Part shown: in pieces, positions 1-6,834 of the stretch | How the letters are laid out: the number at the start of each line of letters is the position of its first letter | Numbering within the stretch: position 1 is the stretch's first letter | Assembly (NCBI GenBank): GCA_031265645.1 | Contig: JAISCJ010000134.1 | Span: 1 to 10,590 of the forward strand | Reading direction: 5' to 3' | Length of the DNA stretch: 10,590 nucleotides | DNA from: Holosporales bacterium | GTDB taxonomy: Bacteria > Pseudomonadota > Alphaproteobacteria > BNTO01 | Position numbers and translations under genes: made by a program | Notes under the pieces: model-generated | The model's database searches: none | The model's input: the letters and a program-made list of their open reading frames with translations, nothing else | Told to the model about the DNA's origin: nothing

Positions 1-200
1 TTTTGGAGCAAGTGGACTTGTTTGAGGTGTCGCTCGTCACATTTATGGCGAACCCGCTAGCAAAGGTTACGTCTTGCAAACAGTGGACGGAAGCATACGA
101 CCAAACGGTGTATTTAATGAATCGGCTAAAATCCTTAAAAAAGGCAATGGATAAGACCGACTGGAATGTCAAAGGTTTAATGATGGAGGGTTTTCTATGA
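1..200 (+). CDS. HK97-family prohead protease, C-terminal fragment (cut by window edge)
   Basis: The open frame enters from the left edge, so only about the last 66 residues are visible and the real start lies outside. The segment VDLFEVSLVTFMANPLAKV matches the conserved C-terminal part of HK97-type prohead proteases (peptidase U35), where the family usually reads EVSLVTFPANP; here the proline is replaced by Met. The catalytic His and Ser would lie upstream and cannot be checked. In this family the protease co-assembles with the capsid and cleaves the capsid N-terminal delta domain before DNA packaging. Its TGA stop overlaps the capsid ATG (ATGA at 197-200), so the two genes are probably translationally coupled. 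The tail (about residues 25-65) is Lys-rich and not conserved as far as I can tell. The assignment rests on one short motif plus the capsid neighbour, which is the usual gene order. Confidence 0.8.
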   Translation, partial: LEQVDLFEVSLVTFMANPLAKVTSCKQWTEAYDQTVYLMNRLKSLKKAMDKTDWNVKGLMMEGFL

Positions 201-1375
201 ACGAGATTTGTAACAAATCTATGAATGCGCGCTTTTATAACGGTAGTTCTGCTGCAAGCAATTCATTTTTGCAGCAAATGGACGAAGTTATCACTGAGCT
301 TGAAGAATCTTTTGCAAACGTAAAAAAAACGAAGGAGTGTTTTATGAAGGAGTGTTCTATGGCAGATAGGCAAAATATGAATCAAACGGCAACTTATTCA
401 CCCATTTATGCAACGAAACCGAATTCTGAGGAGAAGGCGTTTCTAGACTACATCGCAAGCGGGGACATCTGCTCGAAAGCGCACTTGCTAAGCCGCGACG
501 AAATCAGTGGCGGATATTTGATTCCTCAAGGCATTCTTGGAAACATTACAGCGCGCCTAAAAGATTTGTGTCCCATGCGATCCCTTGCAAAGGTCGACAC
601 AATCAGAAGTGAGTCGTTAGAGTTGCTCGTGGACAAGGGCGCAACTGACGCTGGCTGGATGTTAACGGACGAGCTAGAGGATGGCGGAATGCCAGATTTG
701 GTAAAAATAAAAATCTCAACGCATCAACTTTATTCAAAGCCGAAAGCAAGTCAAAAAATTTTGGACGATGCGGGCGATGCTTTAGAAGATTGGATCGTGT
801 CAAAAATTACTCAAAAAATCGCTGCACTAGAAAATTATGCATTCCTGCATGGTGATGGTAATCATCAACCAAATGGCATTTTGCAATACGACGTTGTCCC
901 ACTAGGGCAGGGCGCTTGGGAAAAGATTGAAGGTGTATTAACAAATCAAATATCACGGGATGATTTGCTGACGCTAGTTTCCTCTGTAAAACCTGAGTAT
1001 TTATCAAACGCTACGTGGTTTATGTCAAGATGTGCATTTTCTGAAATTCAGCACATTGCCGACACATCTGGGCGCTTTCTATGGCAACCGTCGCTTATCA
1101 ATGGCGCGCCATCTTGCTTACTTGGATACCCAATTGTAGTTTCGGATGATTTGCTGGGTCGCAAAGATGAATGCATTACAGAAAGACACAGTGCTCAAAT
1201 TTTATTCGGTGATTTTCTTCAAGCCTATCAAATCGTAGACCGCGGAGACGTCAGCATTTTAAGGGATCCGTACAGCGCGAAACCATATGTTGAGTTTTAT
1301 GCTACCAAACGTGTAGGCGGAGATGTCGTGGACTTTGATGCGATCAAAGCGCTATGTGTTTCTACCAGTGCTTAG
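197..1375 (+). CDS. HK97-fold major capsid protein, GTA/prophage type
   Basis: 392 aa. Residues 1 to about 70 form a polar, Glu/Lys-rich, probably helical region equivalent to the delta (scaffolding) domain removed by the prohead protease. The shell domain starts near AFLDYIASGD (81-90) and GGYLIP (105-110). It continues through KASQKILDDAGDALEDW (183-199), GDGNHQPNGIL (219-229) and LWQP (295-298). It ends with FGDFLQAYQIVDRGDVSILR (337-356), DPYSAKPYVEFYATKRVGG (357-375) and DFDAIKAL (379-386). From memory, this end closely resembles the capsid (g5) of the Rhodobacter capsulatus gene transfer agent. The protein would form the hexamers and pentamers of an icosahedral head. The start at 197 has a strong Shine-Dalgarno (GGAGG at 185-189, 7 nt spacing) and overlaps the protease stop. 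Two further in-frame ATGs (344 and 359) each carry their own AAGGAG six bases upstream, so delta-less forms may also be made. A terminator follows and no connector or tail genes do. A GTA remnant and a decayed prophage are both possible. Confidence 0.93.
   Translation: MNEICNKSMNARFYNGSSAASNSFLQQMDEVITELEESFANVKKTKECFMKECSMADRQNMNQTATYSPIYATKPNSEEKAFLDYIASGDICSKAHLLSRDEISGGYLIPQGILGNITARLKDLCPMRSLAKVDTIRSESLELLVDKGATDAGWMLTDELEDGGMPDLVKIKISTHQLYSKPKASQKILDDAGDALEDWIVSKITQKIAALENYAFLHGDGNHQPNGILQYDVVPLGQGAWEKIEGVLTNQISRDDLLTLVSSVKPEYLSNATWFMSRCAFSEIQHIADTSGRFLWQPSLINGAPSCLLGYPIVVSDDLLGRKDECITERHSAQILFGDFLQAYQIVDRGDVSILRDPYSAKPYVEFYATKRVGGDVVDFDAIKALCVSTSA
331..360 (+). repeat. 15-bp tandem duplication carrying two internal ribosome binding sites
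   Basis: GAAGGAGTGTTTTAT (331-345) is followed directly by GAAGGAGTGTTCTAT (346-360), 14 of 15 bases identical. The repeat is in frame and encodes KECFM-KECSM (residues 46-55). Each copy contains AAGGAG exactly 6 nt before an in-frame ATG (344 and 359), a near-ideal initiation site. Use of these starts would give capsid chains lacking most of the delta domain. The sequence is directly visible; use in vivo is inference. Confidence 0.7.
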
Positions 1376-1382
1376 ATTATTC

Positions 1383-1420
1383 AACGACCCCTTTGATAAA
1401 TTTTCATTGGGGTTGTTTTG
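1383..1420 (+). terminator. Rho-independent terminator after the capsid gene
   Basis: A 9-bp stem (AACGACCCC at 1383-1391 with GGGGTTGTT at 1409-1417, one G-U pair) encloses a 17-nt loop that can form a small extra helix (TGA/TCA). The 3' arm runs into a T-rich end (TTGTTTTG). It lies 7 nt beyond the capsid stop codon at 1373-1375. On the minus strand the stem is not followed by a T-run, so it is unlikely to serve the convergent carboxypeptidase gene. Confidence 0.7.
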
Positions 1421-1503
1421 TACTTGTGTTGAGTTACGTTGCTCGCTACTGCACGCGTTAGATATGGACGCTTAATATTGCACTTGGTTGTTCAAACGGC
1501 AGC

Positions 1504-2496
1504 TTACTCGAAATTTTTGAGATAGGAAGACATGCTGCGTCGTTGCTCAAATTGATCTAACAACAGCTTGGTTCCATTCTTTGTCCGCACAGCTGCACGT
1601 CCCCACACAATCGGAACGCGGGTCGCAAAGTTTGTTCCCGCCTCTTGCGGATTAATTACCTTGTAAAAAAAAGCTCTACGCTTTATTAGAATAGGCTCAA
1701 CGAGGTTTATTACCTCTTGGTCTCGCGCTGCCGGGTTTTCGTGCCCGATTACTACGCAAACGAGGTGCACAGGCTGGTGGTCTTCGTTGTACCTTATAAT
1801 TGATACGCTTACATTGTATCCTGATGCGTCTACGTATCCTGTTTTTATTCCGTTTGTACCCTGAAGGAGGTTTAGCAGCTGATTGTGTGTATGATACGTT
1901 TGCCCCTTGTATTTAAATGTTCGCAACGTAAAAATATTAGAAAATTCAGGAAACGCTTGCAGTAAGGAAATTGCCAGCCTTGCCATATCTTTTGCGGTGG
2001 TCACTTGTTTTGGATGCTGTATCCCGGACGCGTTTTCAAAATGCGTGTCATACATTTTTAAAGATTGGGCTAACTTGTTCATTTTTTTTGCAAATGCTTG
2101 CTCTGACCCCGCCAAACCTTCCGCAGCGACGACCGCAACGTCATTGGCTGACTTTACAACAAGTGCTTCAATGATTTTCTTGACGGCTATCGTGTCGCCT
2201 TCAACTAACCCAAGTTTTGATGGGCACTGACTGGCTGCATGAGCAGATACTTGAAAGTTTGTATTTAAATTAATCTTCCCTTTCTTTATCGCATCGAACA
2301 GCAGATATAGGGTCATTTTTTTTGTTAATGACGCCGGGTAGCATAAATCATTGGCATTTTTCTTCGACAAAATCTTTTTGCTCTGAACGTCAACAACAAC
2401 GTGTGCGTGCACTCGTTTGGCATATGTAGGCGTGTTCATGCATAAAATCATGCATATGCAGAGTTTTATTATGGACTTACTTCTAGCTCTGCTCAT
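1504..2496 (-). CDS. D-alanyl-D-alanine carboxypeptidase (low-molecular-mass PBP, peptidase S11)
   Basis: 330 aa. This is a penicillin-binding protein that removes the terminal D-Ala from peptidoglycan pentapeptides in the periplasm and so limits cross-linking. The N-terminus has basic residues, a hydrophobic core and a plausible signal peptidase site after TYA (residue 26). All three active-site motifs of the S11 family are present with normal spacing: SLTK (Ser56-Lys59, nucleophile), SAN (116-118) and KTG (218-220, in NGIKTGYVDASGYN). At 330 aa it lacks a recognisable long C-terminal beta domain and amphipathic anchor of the E. coli PBP5 type, so it may be soluble or only loosely membrane-bound. 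The ATG at 2494-2496 is preceded by AGGAAA at rather long spacing (about 14 nt); the basic N-region favours this start over the internal Met16. It follows nusB by 67 nt and is probably the last gene of the rpmI operon. The DacA/DacC/DacF subfamily cannot be decided from the sequence alone. Confidence 0.93.
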   Translation of the reverse strand: MSRARSKSIIKLCICMILCMNTPTYAKRVHAHVVVDVQSKKILSKKNANDLCYPASLTKKMTLYLLFDAIKKGKINLNTNFQVSAHAASQCPSKLGLVEGDTIAVKKIIEALVVKSANDVAVVAAEGLAGSEQAFAKKMNKLAQSLKMYDTHFENASGIQHPKQVTTAKDMARLAISLLQAFPEFSNIFTLRTFKYKGQTYHTHNQLLNLLQGTNGIKTGYVDASGYNVSVSIIRYNEDHQPVHLVCVVIGHENPAARDQEVINLVEPILIKRRAFFYKVINPQEAGTNFATRVPIVWGRAAVRTKNGTKLLLDQFEQRRSMSSYLKNFE

Positions 2497-2563
2497 AACA
2501 CAAACTTGGATTTCCTGCGGAGTTTAACGGTTGCTCTCTAAGAATATTCAACTTCATTTTTAG

Positions 2564-3100
2564 TCAGTCAACTTTTTCTGAGCTAGTGGGGCTTTCCTTT
2601 GCATTTATTAGGTCTTTTCTAATAGAGTCCAGTACGCCGTTTACAAACGCCTGCTCTTCCTCATTGAAAAAATCTTTAGATATTTCTACATATTCATTAA
2701 TTGCAACTGGTGGCGGAGTCTCAATATATAAAATCTCGAAAATCGCAAGCTCTAGTATTTCGTGCAATATAATGGGTAATCTATCAAAATTTTCTAAAAC
2801 ATGTTTCTTCACATGCTCATTTATCGCCTGACGTGCTTTAATTACACCATTTATCAATTGTTCTACGAATTTGAGGTTTACGTGCTTCAATTGTCGATTT
2901 TTGTTGCCGGCGGTGGAATTTGCTTTCCCGGACTCATTGCCTTCTTCTATGAATTGCTGAAACACCGTTTCAACAGCTGTTCCAGCTATATCTATTTGGT
3001 ACAACATCTGCAGAGCAATGAAGCGCGAGGCATGTCTCGGCGTTCCCTTTATTACATACGGGCTATTGAATTGATCGTTTGACTCGCAGTTTTTATCCAT
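2564..3100 (-). CDS. nusB: Transcription antitermination factor NusB
   Basis: 178 aa from the chosen ATG (3098-3100); the frame also opens at 3130 (188 aa). NusB is an all-helical RNA-binding protein that, with NusE (S10), binds boxA in nascent rRNA and supports antitermination. The N-terminal helix RHASRFIALQMLYQIDI and the C-terminal block ending in PPPVAINEYVEISKDF followed by FVNGVLDSI are typical of the family. Between them, about 20 polar residues (EGNESGKANSTAGNKN region) extend a helix-helix loop. The short start overlaps the pheS stop by 8 nt; the 3130 start would overlap by 38 nt and add MMEICVGYNT, which does not look conserved. Neither has a good Shine-Dalgarno, so translation is probably coupled to pheS. 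The place directly after pheS is unusual, because in many alphaproteobacteria nusB sits next to ribH. Confidence 0.92.
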   Translation of the reverse strand: MDKNCESNDQFNSPYVIKGTPRHASRFIALQMLYQIDIAGTAVETVFQQFIEEGNESGKANSTAGNKNRQLKHVNLKFVEQLINGVIKARQAINEHVKKHVLENFDRLPIILHEILELAIFEILYIETPPPVAINEYVEISKDFFNEEEQAFVNGVLDSIRKDLINAKESPTSSEKVD

Positions 3101-4199
3101 AGTGTTGTAACCAACGCATATCTCCATCATAAAAATGGCGGATGTCCGTTACTCCGTACTTCAACATAGCGATTCGTTCAATTCCAATTCCGAACGCAAA
3201 TCCTTGTGCAGGAGTTCCGTCTGCAAAAGATTCAACACCACAGTTTTTAAACACGTTCGGATGAATCATTCCGCAGCCCAAAATCTCCATCCATGTTCCG
3301 TCCATGCTAAGCTTTAATTCATCATTCCCGCGCGAACAACAGCAGTCAATCTCAACGGAAGGCTCTGTGAATGGGAAAAAGCTTGGACGAAAGCGGACCG
3401 GGATATCTTCGCCGCGCTCTGCCATTTCGCACAAATCCACTTTGAACAAAAACGACAACAAATCAAGCAAACAGTACTTCATGTGAGCCATTGTTATTCC
3501 TGGCTCTGCAACGAAACCTTCTATTTGGTGAAACAGCGGCGTATGTGTTGCGTCAACGGCGTCATTTCGAAAAACCGAGCCAATAGAAATTCCACGAATG
3601 GGCAGACCACACGTTGAAAATGCGCGAATTTGCATAGTCGAAGTGTGGACGCGCAACAATTTACCTGGCGCATCCTTTATGTAAAGCGTGTCTTGTTCTT
3701 GTCGCGCGGGGTGGTGCGCTGGCATATTTAATCCATCAAAACAGTGAAACTCGGTATCTACTTCAGGCCCCTCAAATACCTTGAAACCGCGAGAGCAAAA
3801 GTACAACGTGAGTTCATCCGATATCTGGGTCAGCAAGTGCCGTTTCCCTGCCTGTTGCGGCCTACAAGGCAACGTAACATCCAAATACTCTTGTTTCAAA
3901 ATATTGTCGAATTCTATACTCTCAAGTTTAAGCTTTATGTCGCTTAACTTTTTCTCAAGAATCTCTCGAACGGTATTTAACTCCAGACCGGCGTCTCGTC
4001 TTTTTTCCGGAGGCAAAGTTGGCAGTTCTCTAAGTTTCTGCGTCAATACTCCGCTTTTTCCTATCAGCCCCACCCGAATTCGGTCCAGCTCTGCCAGATC
4101 CGATGTCGCGTCGATTTGCGGGCCCCACTCGTCTAAGAGCGCGCGCCCTGTTGAACCGATATTTTCCGACCATTGCTGTGCGTTTGTTTTATCATTCAT
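3093..4199 (-). CDS. pheS: Phenylalanine--tRNA ligase alpha subunit
   Basis: 368 aa. This is the catalytic subunit of the (alpha-beta)2 class II enzyme that charges tRNA-Phe in the cytoplasm. An N-terminal coiled-coil arm (about residues 1-100) for tRNA binding is followed by the catalytic core. Visible core motifs are HHPARQEQDTLYI (162-174), LLRVHTS (181-187), motif 2 GSVFRND with DATHTPLFHQIEG (207-228), RPSFFPFTEPSVEID (271-285) and motif 3 GFAFGIGIERIAMLKYG (333-349). The C-terminal DIRHFYDGDMRWLQHYG (352-368) is the normal family ending, so the gene is complete. The ATG at 4197-4199 lies 13 nt after the rplT stop, with a weak GAG-type ribosome site. The beta-subunit gene pheT, which usually follows, is missing here and nusB takes its place. 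A functional enzyme therefore needs pheT elsewhere in the genome. Confidence 0.97.
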   Translation of the reverse strand: MNDKTNAQQWSENIGSTGRALLDEWGPQIDATSDLAELDRIRVGLIGKSGVLTQKLRELPTLPPEKRRDAGLELNTVREILEKKLSDIKLKLESIEFDNILKQEYLDVTLPCRPQQAGKRHLLTQISDELTLYFCSRGFKVFEGPEVDTEFHCFDGLNMPAHHPARQEQDTLYIKDAPGKLLRVHTSTMQIRAFSTCGLPIRGISIGSVFRNDAVDATHTPLFHQIEGFVAEPGITMAHMKYCLLDLLSFLFKVDLCEMAERGEDIPVRFRPSFFPFTEPSVEIDCCCSRGNDELKLSMDGTWMEILGCGMIHPNVFKNCGVESFADGTPAQGFAFGIGIERIAMLKYGVTDIRHFYDGDMRWLQHYG

Positions 4200-4212
4200 A
4201 CAAATCTCAACG

Positions 4213-4575
4213 TTATTGACCTGAAATTGCTGCCTTTGCGATATCCACGATTCTCGCGAACGATTCGGGTTCGTTTACTGCCATTTCGGCCATCACTTTA
4301 CGATCTAACGCGACATTTGCTTTTTTTAGGCCATTAATGAACGACGAATATGTTAGCCCAGCTTCACGCACGGCTGCATTTATTCTCTGTATCCACAATC
4401 CTCGAAATTCACGCTTTTTAACTCGTCGATCCCGATATGCGTATTGAAGCGCCTTTTCTACTCGTTCTAGGGCAATACGATAACAGCTATGCGACCGTCC
4501 TTTGTAGCCCTTTGCCATGTTTAAGACTTTTTTATGGCGCGCGTGGGCTGCCATGCCTCTTTTTACTCTTGCCAT
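4213..4575 (-). CDS. rplT: 50S ribosomal protein L20
   Basis: 120 aa, close to the usual 117-120. L20 binds 23S rRNA early in large-subunit assembly and in several bacteria also represses its own operon. The N-terminus MARVKRGMAAHARHKKVLNMAKGY and the segment RDRRVKKREFRGLWIQRINAA are hallmark L20 sequence. The frame is open further upstream to 4626, but the start at 4573-4575 is chosen for two reasons: it gives the conserved MARVKRG terminus, and it is preceded by a perfect AAGGAGG at 4584-4590, 8 nt away. That ribosome site overlaps the rpmI stop codon (4589-4591), so the two genes form a tight pair. pheS follows after 13 nt. Confidence 0.97.
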   Translation of the reverse strand: MARVKRGMAAHARHKKVLNMAKGYKGRSHSCYRIALERVEKALQYAYRDRRVKKREFRGLWIQRINAAVREAGLTYSSFINGLKKANVALDRKVMAEMAVNEPESFARIVDIAKAAISGQ

Positions 4576-4583
4576 GGTATTAC

Positions 4584-4590
4584 CCTCCTT
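4584..4590 (-). promoter_or_regulatory. Strong Shine-Dalgarno that fixes the rplT start
   Basis: On the minus strand AAGGAGG lies 8 nt before the rplT ATG and overlaps the rpmI TAA stop. It rules out the longer upstream frame for L20 and suggests that ribosomes finishing rpmI feed rplT. Confidence 0.8.
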
Positions 4591-4786
4591 ATATGTGGAA
4601 ATAATTTGCGCAAATCTTCTTTGCATCGCTTGGATGCATTATCTCCATTCCGCGCGCATCTCTCAACATCTTGTTCGGGCGCTTACGCATGTTATGGCGC
4701 TTTCCTGCGGGGGTCATCTTTATTAGACCTGATGCAGTGGTCCGAAATCTCTTTTTCGCACTACTTTTCGTTTTTAATTTGGGCAT
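4589..4786 (-). CDS. rpmI: 50S ribosomal protein L35
   Basis: 65 aa, the normal length for L35, a small very basic protein of the large subunit. The sequence MPKLKTKSSAKKRFRTTASG, then KRHNMRKRPNKMLR, is the classic L35 pattern; the protein ends in ANYFHI. The frame extends to 4834, but the first 16 codons of that extension are not L35-like. The chosen ATG (4784-4786) has an AGAG-type ribosome site about 8 nt upstream. It is the first gene of the rpmI-rplT-pheS-nusB-carboxypeptidase run. infC, which precedes rpmI in many bacteria, is not present upstream. Confidence 0.96.
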   Translation of the reverse strand: MPKLKTKSSAKKRFRTTASGLIKMTPAGKRHNMRKRPNKMLRDARGMEIMHPSDAKKICANYFHI

Positions 4787-4932
4787 TTCACTCTCTTTTT
4801 TCAATACACTTCTACATGCACCACTCTGTGCCAAAGAAACGCTTAAACGTTGCGTTGCCGAGTGTGCGACTTAGTCCAGCCCCAGGCATGCCCGAGGGAA
4901 AATCCCTCCGCCCTTTTGCATAGACACACTCT
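4787..4932 (-). other. Predicted rpmI operon leader (5' UTR)
   Basis: About 140 nt separate the predicted transcription start (near 4926) from rpmI. On the transcribed minus strand the leader holds a hairpin with a 6-bp G/C-rich stem (4894-4899 with 4903-4908, 3-nt loop). Next to it are a GGCATGCC palindrome (4885-4892) and the small GACTTAGTC palindrome (4868-4876). Leaders of L35/L20 operons in other bacteria are targets for L20 autoregulation; whether this one is cannot be read from the sequence. No T-run attenuator is evident. Confidence 0.4.
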
Positions 4933-4944
4933 ACTCTATGCAAA
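4915..4944. promoter_or_regulatory. Operator-like inverted repeat over the rpmI promoter -10
   Basis: TTTGCATAG (4915-4923) and CTATGCAAA (4936-4944) are a perfect 9-bp inverted repeat with a 12-nt spacer. It covers the predicted -10 hexamer and start site of the minus-strand promoter. The geometry, about 1.9 helical turns between half-site centres (21 bp), suits a dimeric DNA-binding protein. An RNA hairpin from read-through transcription is the alternative. Confidence 0.5.
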
Positions 4945-4961
4945 TCTCGGAATATTGTCAA
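4933..4961 (-). promoter_or_regulatory. Sigma-70-type promoter for rpmI-rplT-pheS-nusB
   Basis: On the minus strand a consensus -35 TTGACA (4956-4961) is separated by exactly 17 nt from TAGAGT (4933-4938, 4 of 6 matches to TATAAT). The predicted start is near 4926. It lies in the gap between ftsI and rpmI and points into the ribosomal protein genes. Confidence 0.6.
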
Positions 4962-5079
4962 AAAAACAGAGTGTGGTGTCGTTGCAATCACGGCGTATTT
5001 TGCTACGGCAGATTGATAAAAATAGACACCTAATTGGAATTATTAATAATGCGCAGCCCGTTAAAAGTGTGCCTTAAAC

Positions 5080-6834
5080 TCAGCCTTTCGCATGACGATT
5101 CTTGTCGCCAATAAGTTGGTCTACACTAGTGAATTGATGCGGATTGTTCACTTCTGTAATTTTGGGCGAAGGCAGCTCATCTGCATTGACCATAGGAACT
5201 CCTAAAATTGGCGCAATGCGTGCAATTAGCTTTCCGCTGTAAGGCGTAACATTCCATCCAGCAGTAGCGTATCCAAATGTTTGAGACGTAGGTTTGGGTT
5301 CGTCCAACATAAACAACACAACATATTTTGGCGCATACTCAGGGAACCCCCCAACAAAAATTGTGATCCGGGACCTGTCTTGATCATATTTTCCGTTCTT
5401 ATTTTTGTACGCAGTTCCCGTTTTCGCAAAAATCTCATACCCTGCAATGTTCGCCTTACGGGCAGTTCCATCGCACACGACTCGTCGCATCAAATGACGG
5501 ACATACTTTGAAATTTCGCGAGAAACAAGGCGCTTGTACTCTGGCGTTTTTCCACAGAGGAGAGTCGGCTGGACCATGCTTCCACTAGCAATTCCATTAA
5601 TAATGCTGATCATTCTTATTGGGCTAATCGCGAGTCCATATCCGTATGCAGACGACATCGTTGTAACCTCTGTCCAGCGAGATGGATAAATTGGATGCCC
5701 AGTTTCTGGGATTTCTAGCACAACGGGGTCGAATACACCAAATTCTGTGAAAAACTTCTTTTGTACAGCACTTCCACCAAACTGAAGTGCGATTTTTACA
5801 GCAGCAATATTTGATGAATAAACAAACGCGTCATCTAGTCGGAGAATTTGATTCTTTCCACGAAAGTCTGTTACCTGAAATCGCCCGACCCGAATAGGAT
5901 GTCTTGCATCAAAAACGCTGTCCTTGGTAACTTTGCCAGATTCTAGGGCGATTGCTGTGTTCAATACTTTGAAGACTGACCCCATTTCGTAGACACCTAG
6001 CGTATTTCTGTTGAAATAGTCATCAACCCTTGCTGTATTGAGCTTGTTGAGGTCGAAATTCGGATATGACTCCATCGCAATAATTTCTCCTGAGTGCGCA
6101 TCCATTACGATAACGTTGCCGCCGACTGCTTTAAACTCCTGTATCGCCTCAAGAAGCAGTTCGCTCGCAACATGTTGAACTCGCACATCTATCGACAACT
6201 TTAGGGGGGTTGGTGAAGCAAGTAAGGGCAAATTGAAGTGGTTTTCGATTCCCGTGAGCCCTATTCCATCAACATCGCAGTGCCCGATCACATGGCATGC
6301 TAAGCGCCCAAACGGATACACGCGTTTGTAGTCTTTTTTTAGGCACACGCCTGTTAACCCTAAGTGTTGAACCGCATACTGCCTGCTCGGTGTTAAGTGC
6401 CGAGCAAGCCACACAAAACTCTTTCCTGAGCTTAATTTTCGCCGAATTTCATCTTTGGGTACTTCTGTTAAAACAGTCGATAATGATTCAACGGCTTCGT
6501 CCAAGTCTTGAATATCTCGCGTATCTGCGTATGCGGATGCTGTGACCAAATGAGTTGCAAGCACGGCTCCATTCCGATCTATAATGTCTGCACGCGGAAC
6601 CCCGCCATCAAACAGCTTGTTTTGGACATTCCATACGCGGCTTGGAATTTTGCTCAAAATCATTAAGTCAACTAAACGGACGCTAACCAGTGCAAAGCAG
6701 AAGCAAAAACCACCAGACACAAACAACAATCGCCCAACCGCCTGAGATGTAAGGTGGCTATCGCGCACTACGTCGTGCCAAACACTCATGTGCTTATATA
6801 TAGTCTTGAATGATTTCTGAAAAAAATCTGACAC
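5080..6834 (-). CDS. ftsI: Peptidoglycan D,D-transpeptidase FtsI (penicillin-binding protein 3)
   Basis: 584 aa. This class B PBP is the septal transpeptidase of the divisome; it cross-links peptidoglycan together with FtsW. There is a short cytoplasmic N-terminus, one membrane segment (about 33-58) and a periplasmic pedestal domain beginning at RADIIDRNGAVLAT (81-94). The transpeptidase domain carries all three active-site motifs: SVFK (Ser286-Lys289), SSN (340-342) and KTG (471-473). GGFPEYAPKYVVLFMLDEPK (495-514) is also typical. Length fits the family. The start is GTG (6832-6834), sharing one base with the ftsL TAG stop, so the genes are translationally coupled. murE, the usual next dcw gene, is absent; an intergenic gap of about 290 nt with the rpmI promoter follows instead. 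I saw no clear terminator after the gene. Confidence 0.95.
   Translation of the reverse strand: MSDFFQKSFKTIYKHMSVWHDVVRDSHLTSQAVGRLLFVSGGFCFCFALVSVRLVDLMILSKIPSRVWNVQNKLFDGGVPRADIIDRNGAVLATHLVTASAYADTRDIQDLDEAVESLSTVLTEVPKDEIRRKLSSGKSFVWLARHLTPSRQYAVQHLGLTGVCLKKDYKRVYPFGRLACHVIGHCDVDGIGLTGIENHFNLPLLASPTPLKLSIDVRVQHVASELLLEAIQEFKAVGGNVIVMDAHSGEIIAMESYPNFDLNKLNTARVDDYFNRNTLGVYEMGSVFKVLNTAIALESGKVTKDSVFDARHPIRVGRFQVTDFRGKNQILRLDDAFVYSSNIAAVKIALQFGGSAVQKKFFTEFGVFDPVVLEIPETGHPIYPSRWTEVTTMSSAYGYGLAISPIRMISIINGIASGSMVQPTLLCGKTPEYKRLVSREISKYVRHLMRRVVCDGTARKANIAGYEIFAKTGTAYKNKNGKYDQDRSRITIFVGGFPEYAPKYVVLFMLDEPKPTSQTFGYATAGWNVTPYSGKLIARIAPILGVPMVNADELPSPKITEVNNPHQFTSVDQLIGDKNRHAKG

Noticed and set aside
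1383..1417. Bidirectional terminator also serving the carboxypeptidase gene
   Set aside because: On the minus strand the stem is followed by GAATAAT, not a T-run, and it lies about 85 nt beyond the gene.
1907..2230. 107-codon plus-strand frame inside the carboxypeptidase gene
   Set aside because: It is antisense to a gene with all three PBP active-site motifs and has no conserved features of its own.
3101..3130. NusB start at 3130
   Set aside because: It would add ten residues that do not look conserved and a 38-nt overlap with pheS, with no better ribosome site; it remains possible.
5039..5050. Perfect 12-bp palindrome ATTATTAATAAT after ftsI
   Set aside because: It is purely A/T in AT-rich intergenic DNA and has no loop or T-run, so chance is a sufficient explanation.
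4517..5077. Plus-strand open frames of 67-129 codons antisense to rplT and rpmI and upstream of rpmI
   Set aside because: They mirror the strongly coding L20/L35 genes or lie in the rpmI leader and promoter. None has a recognisable family pattern.
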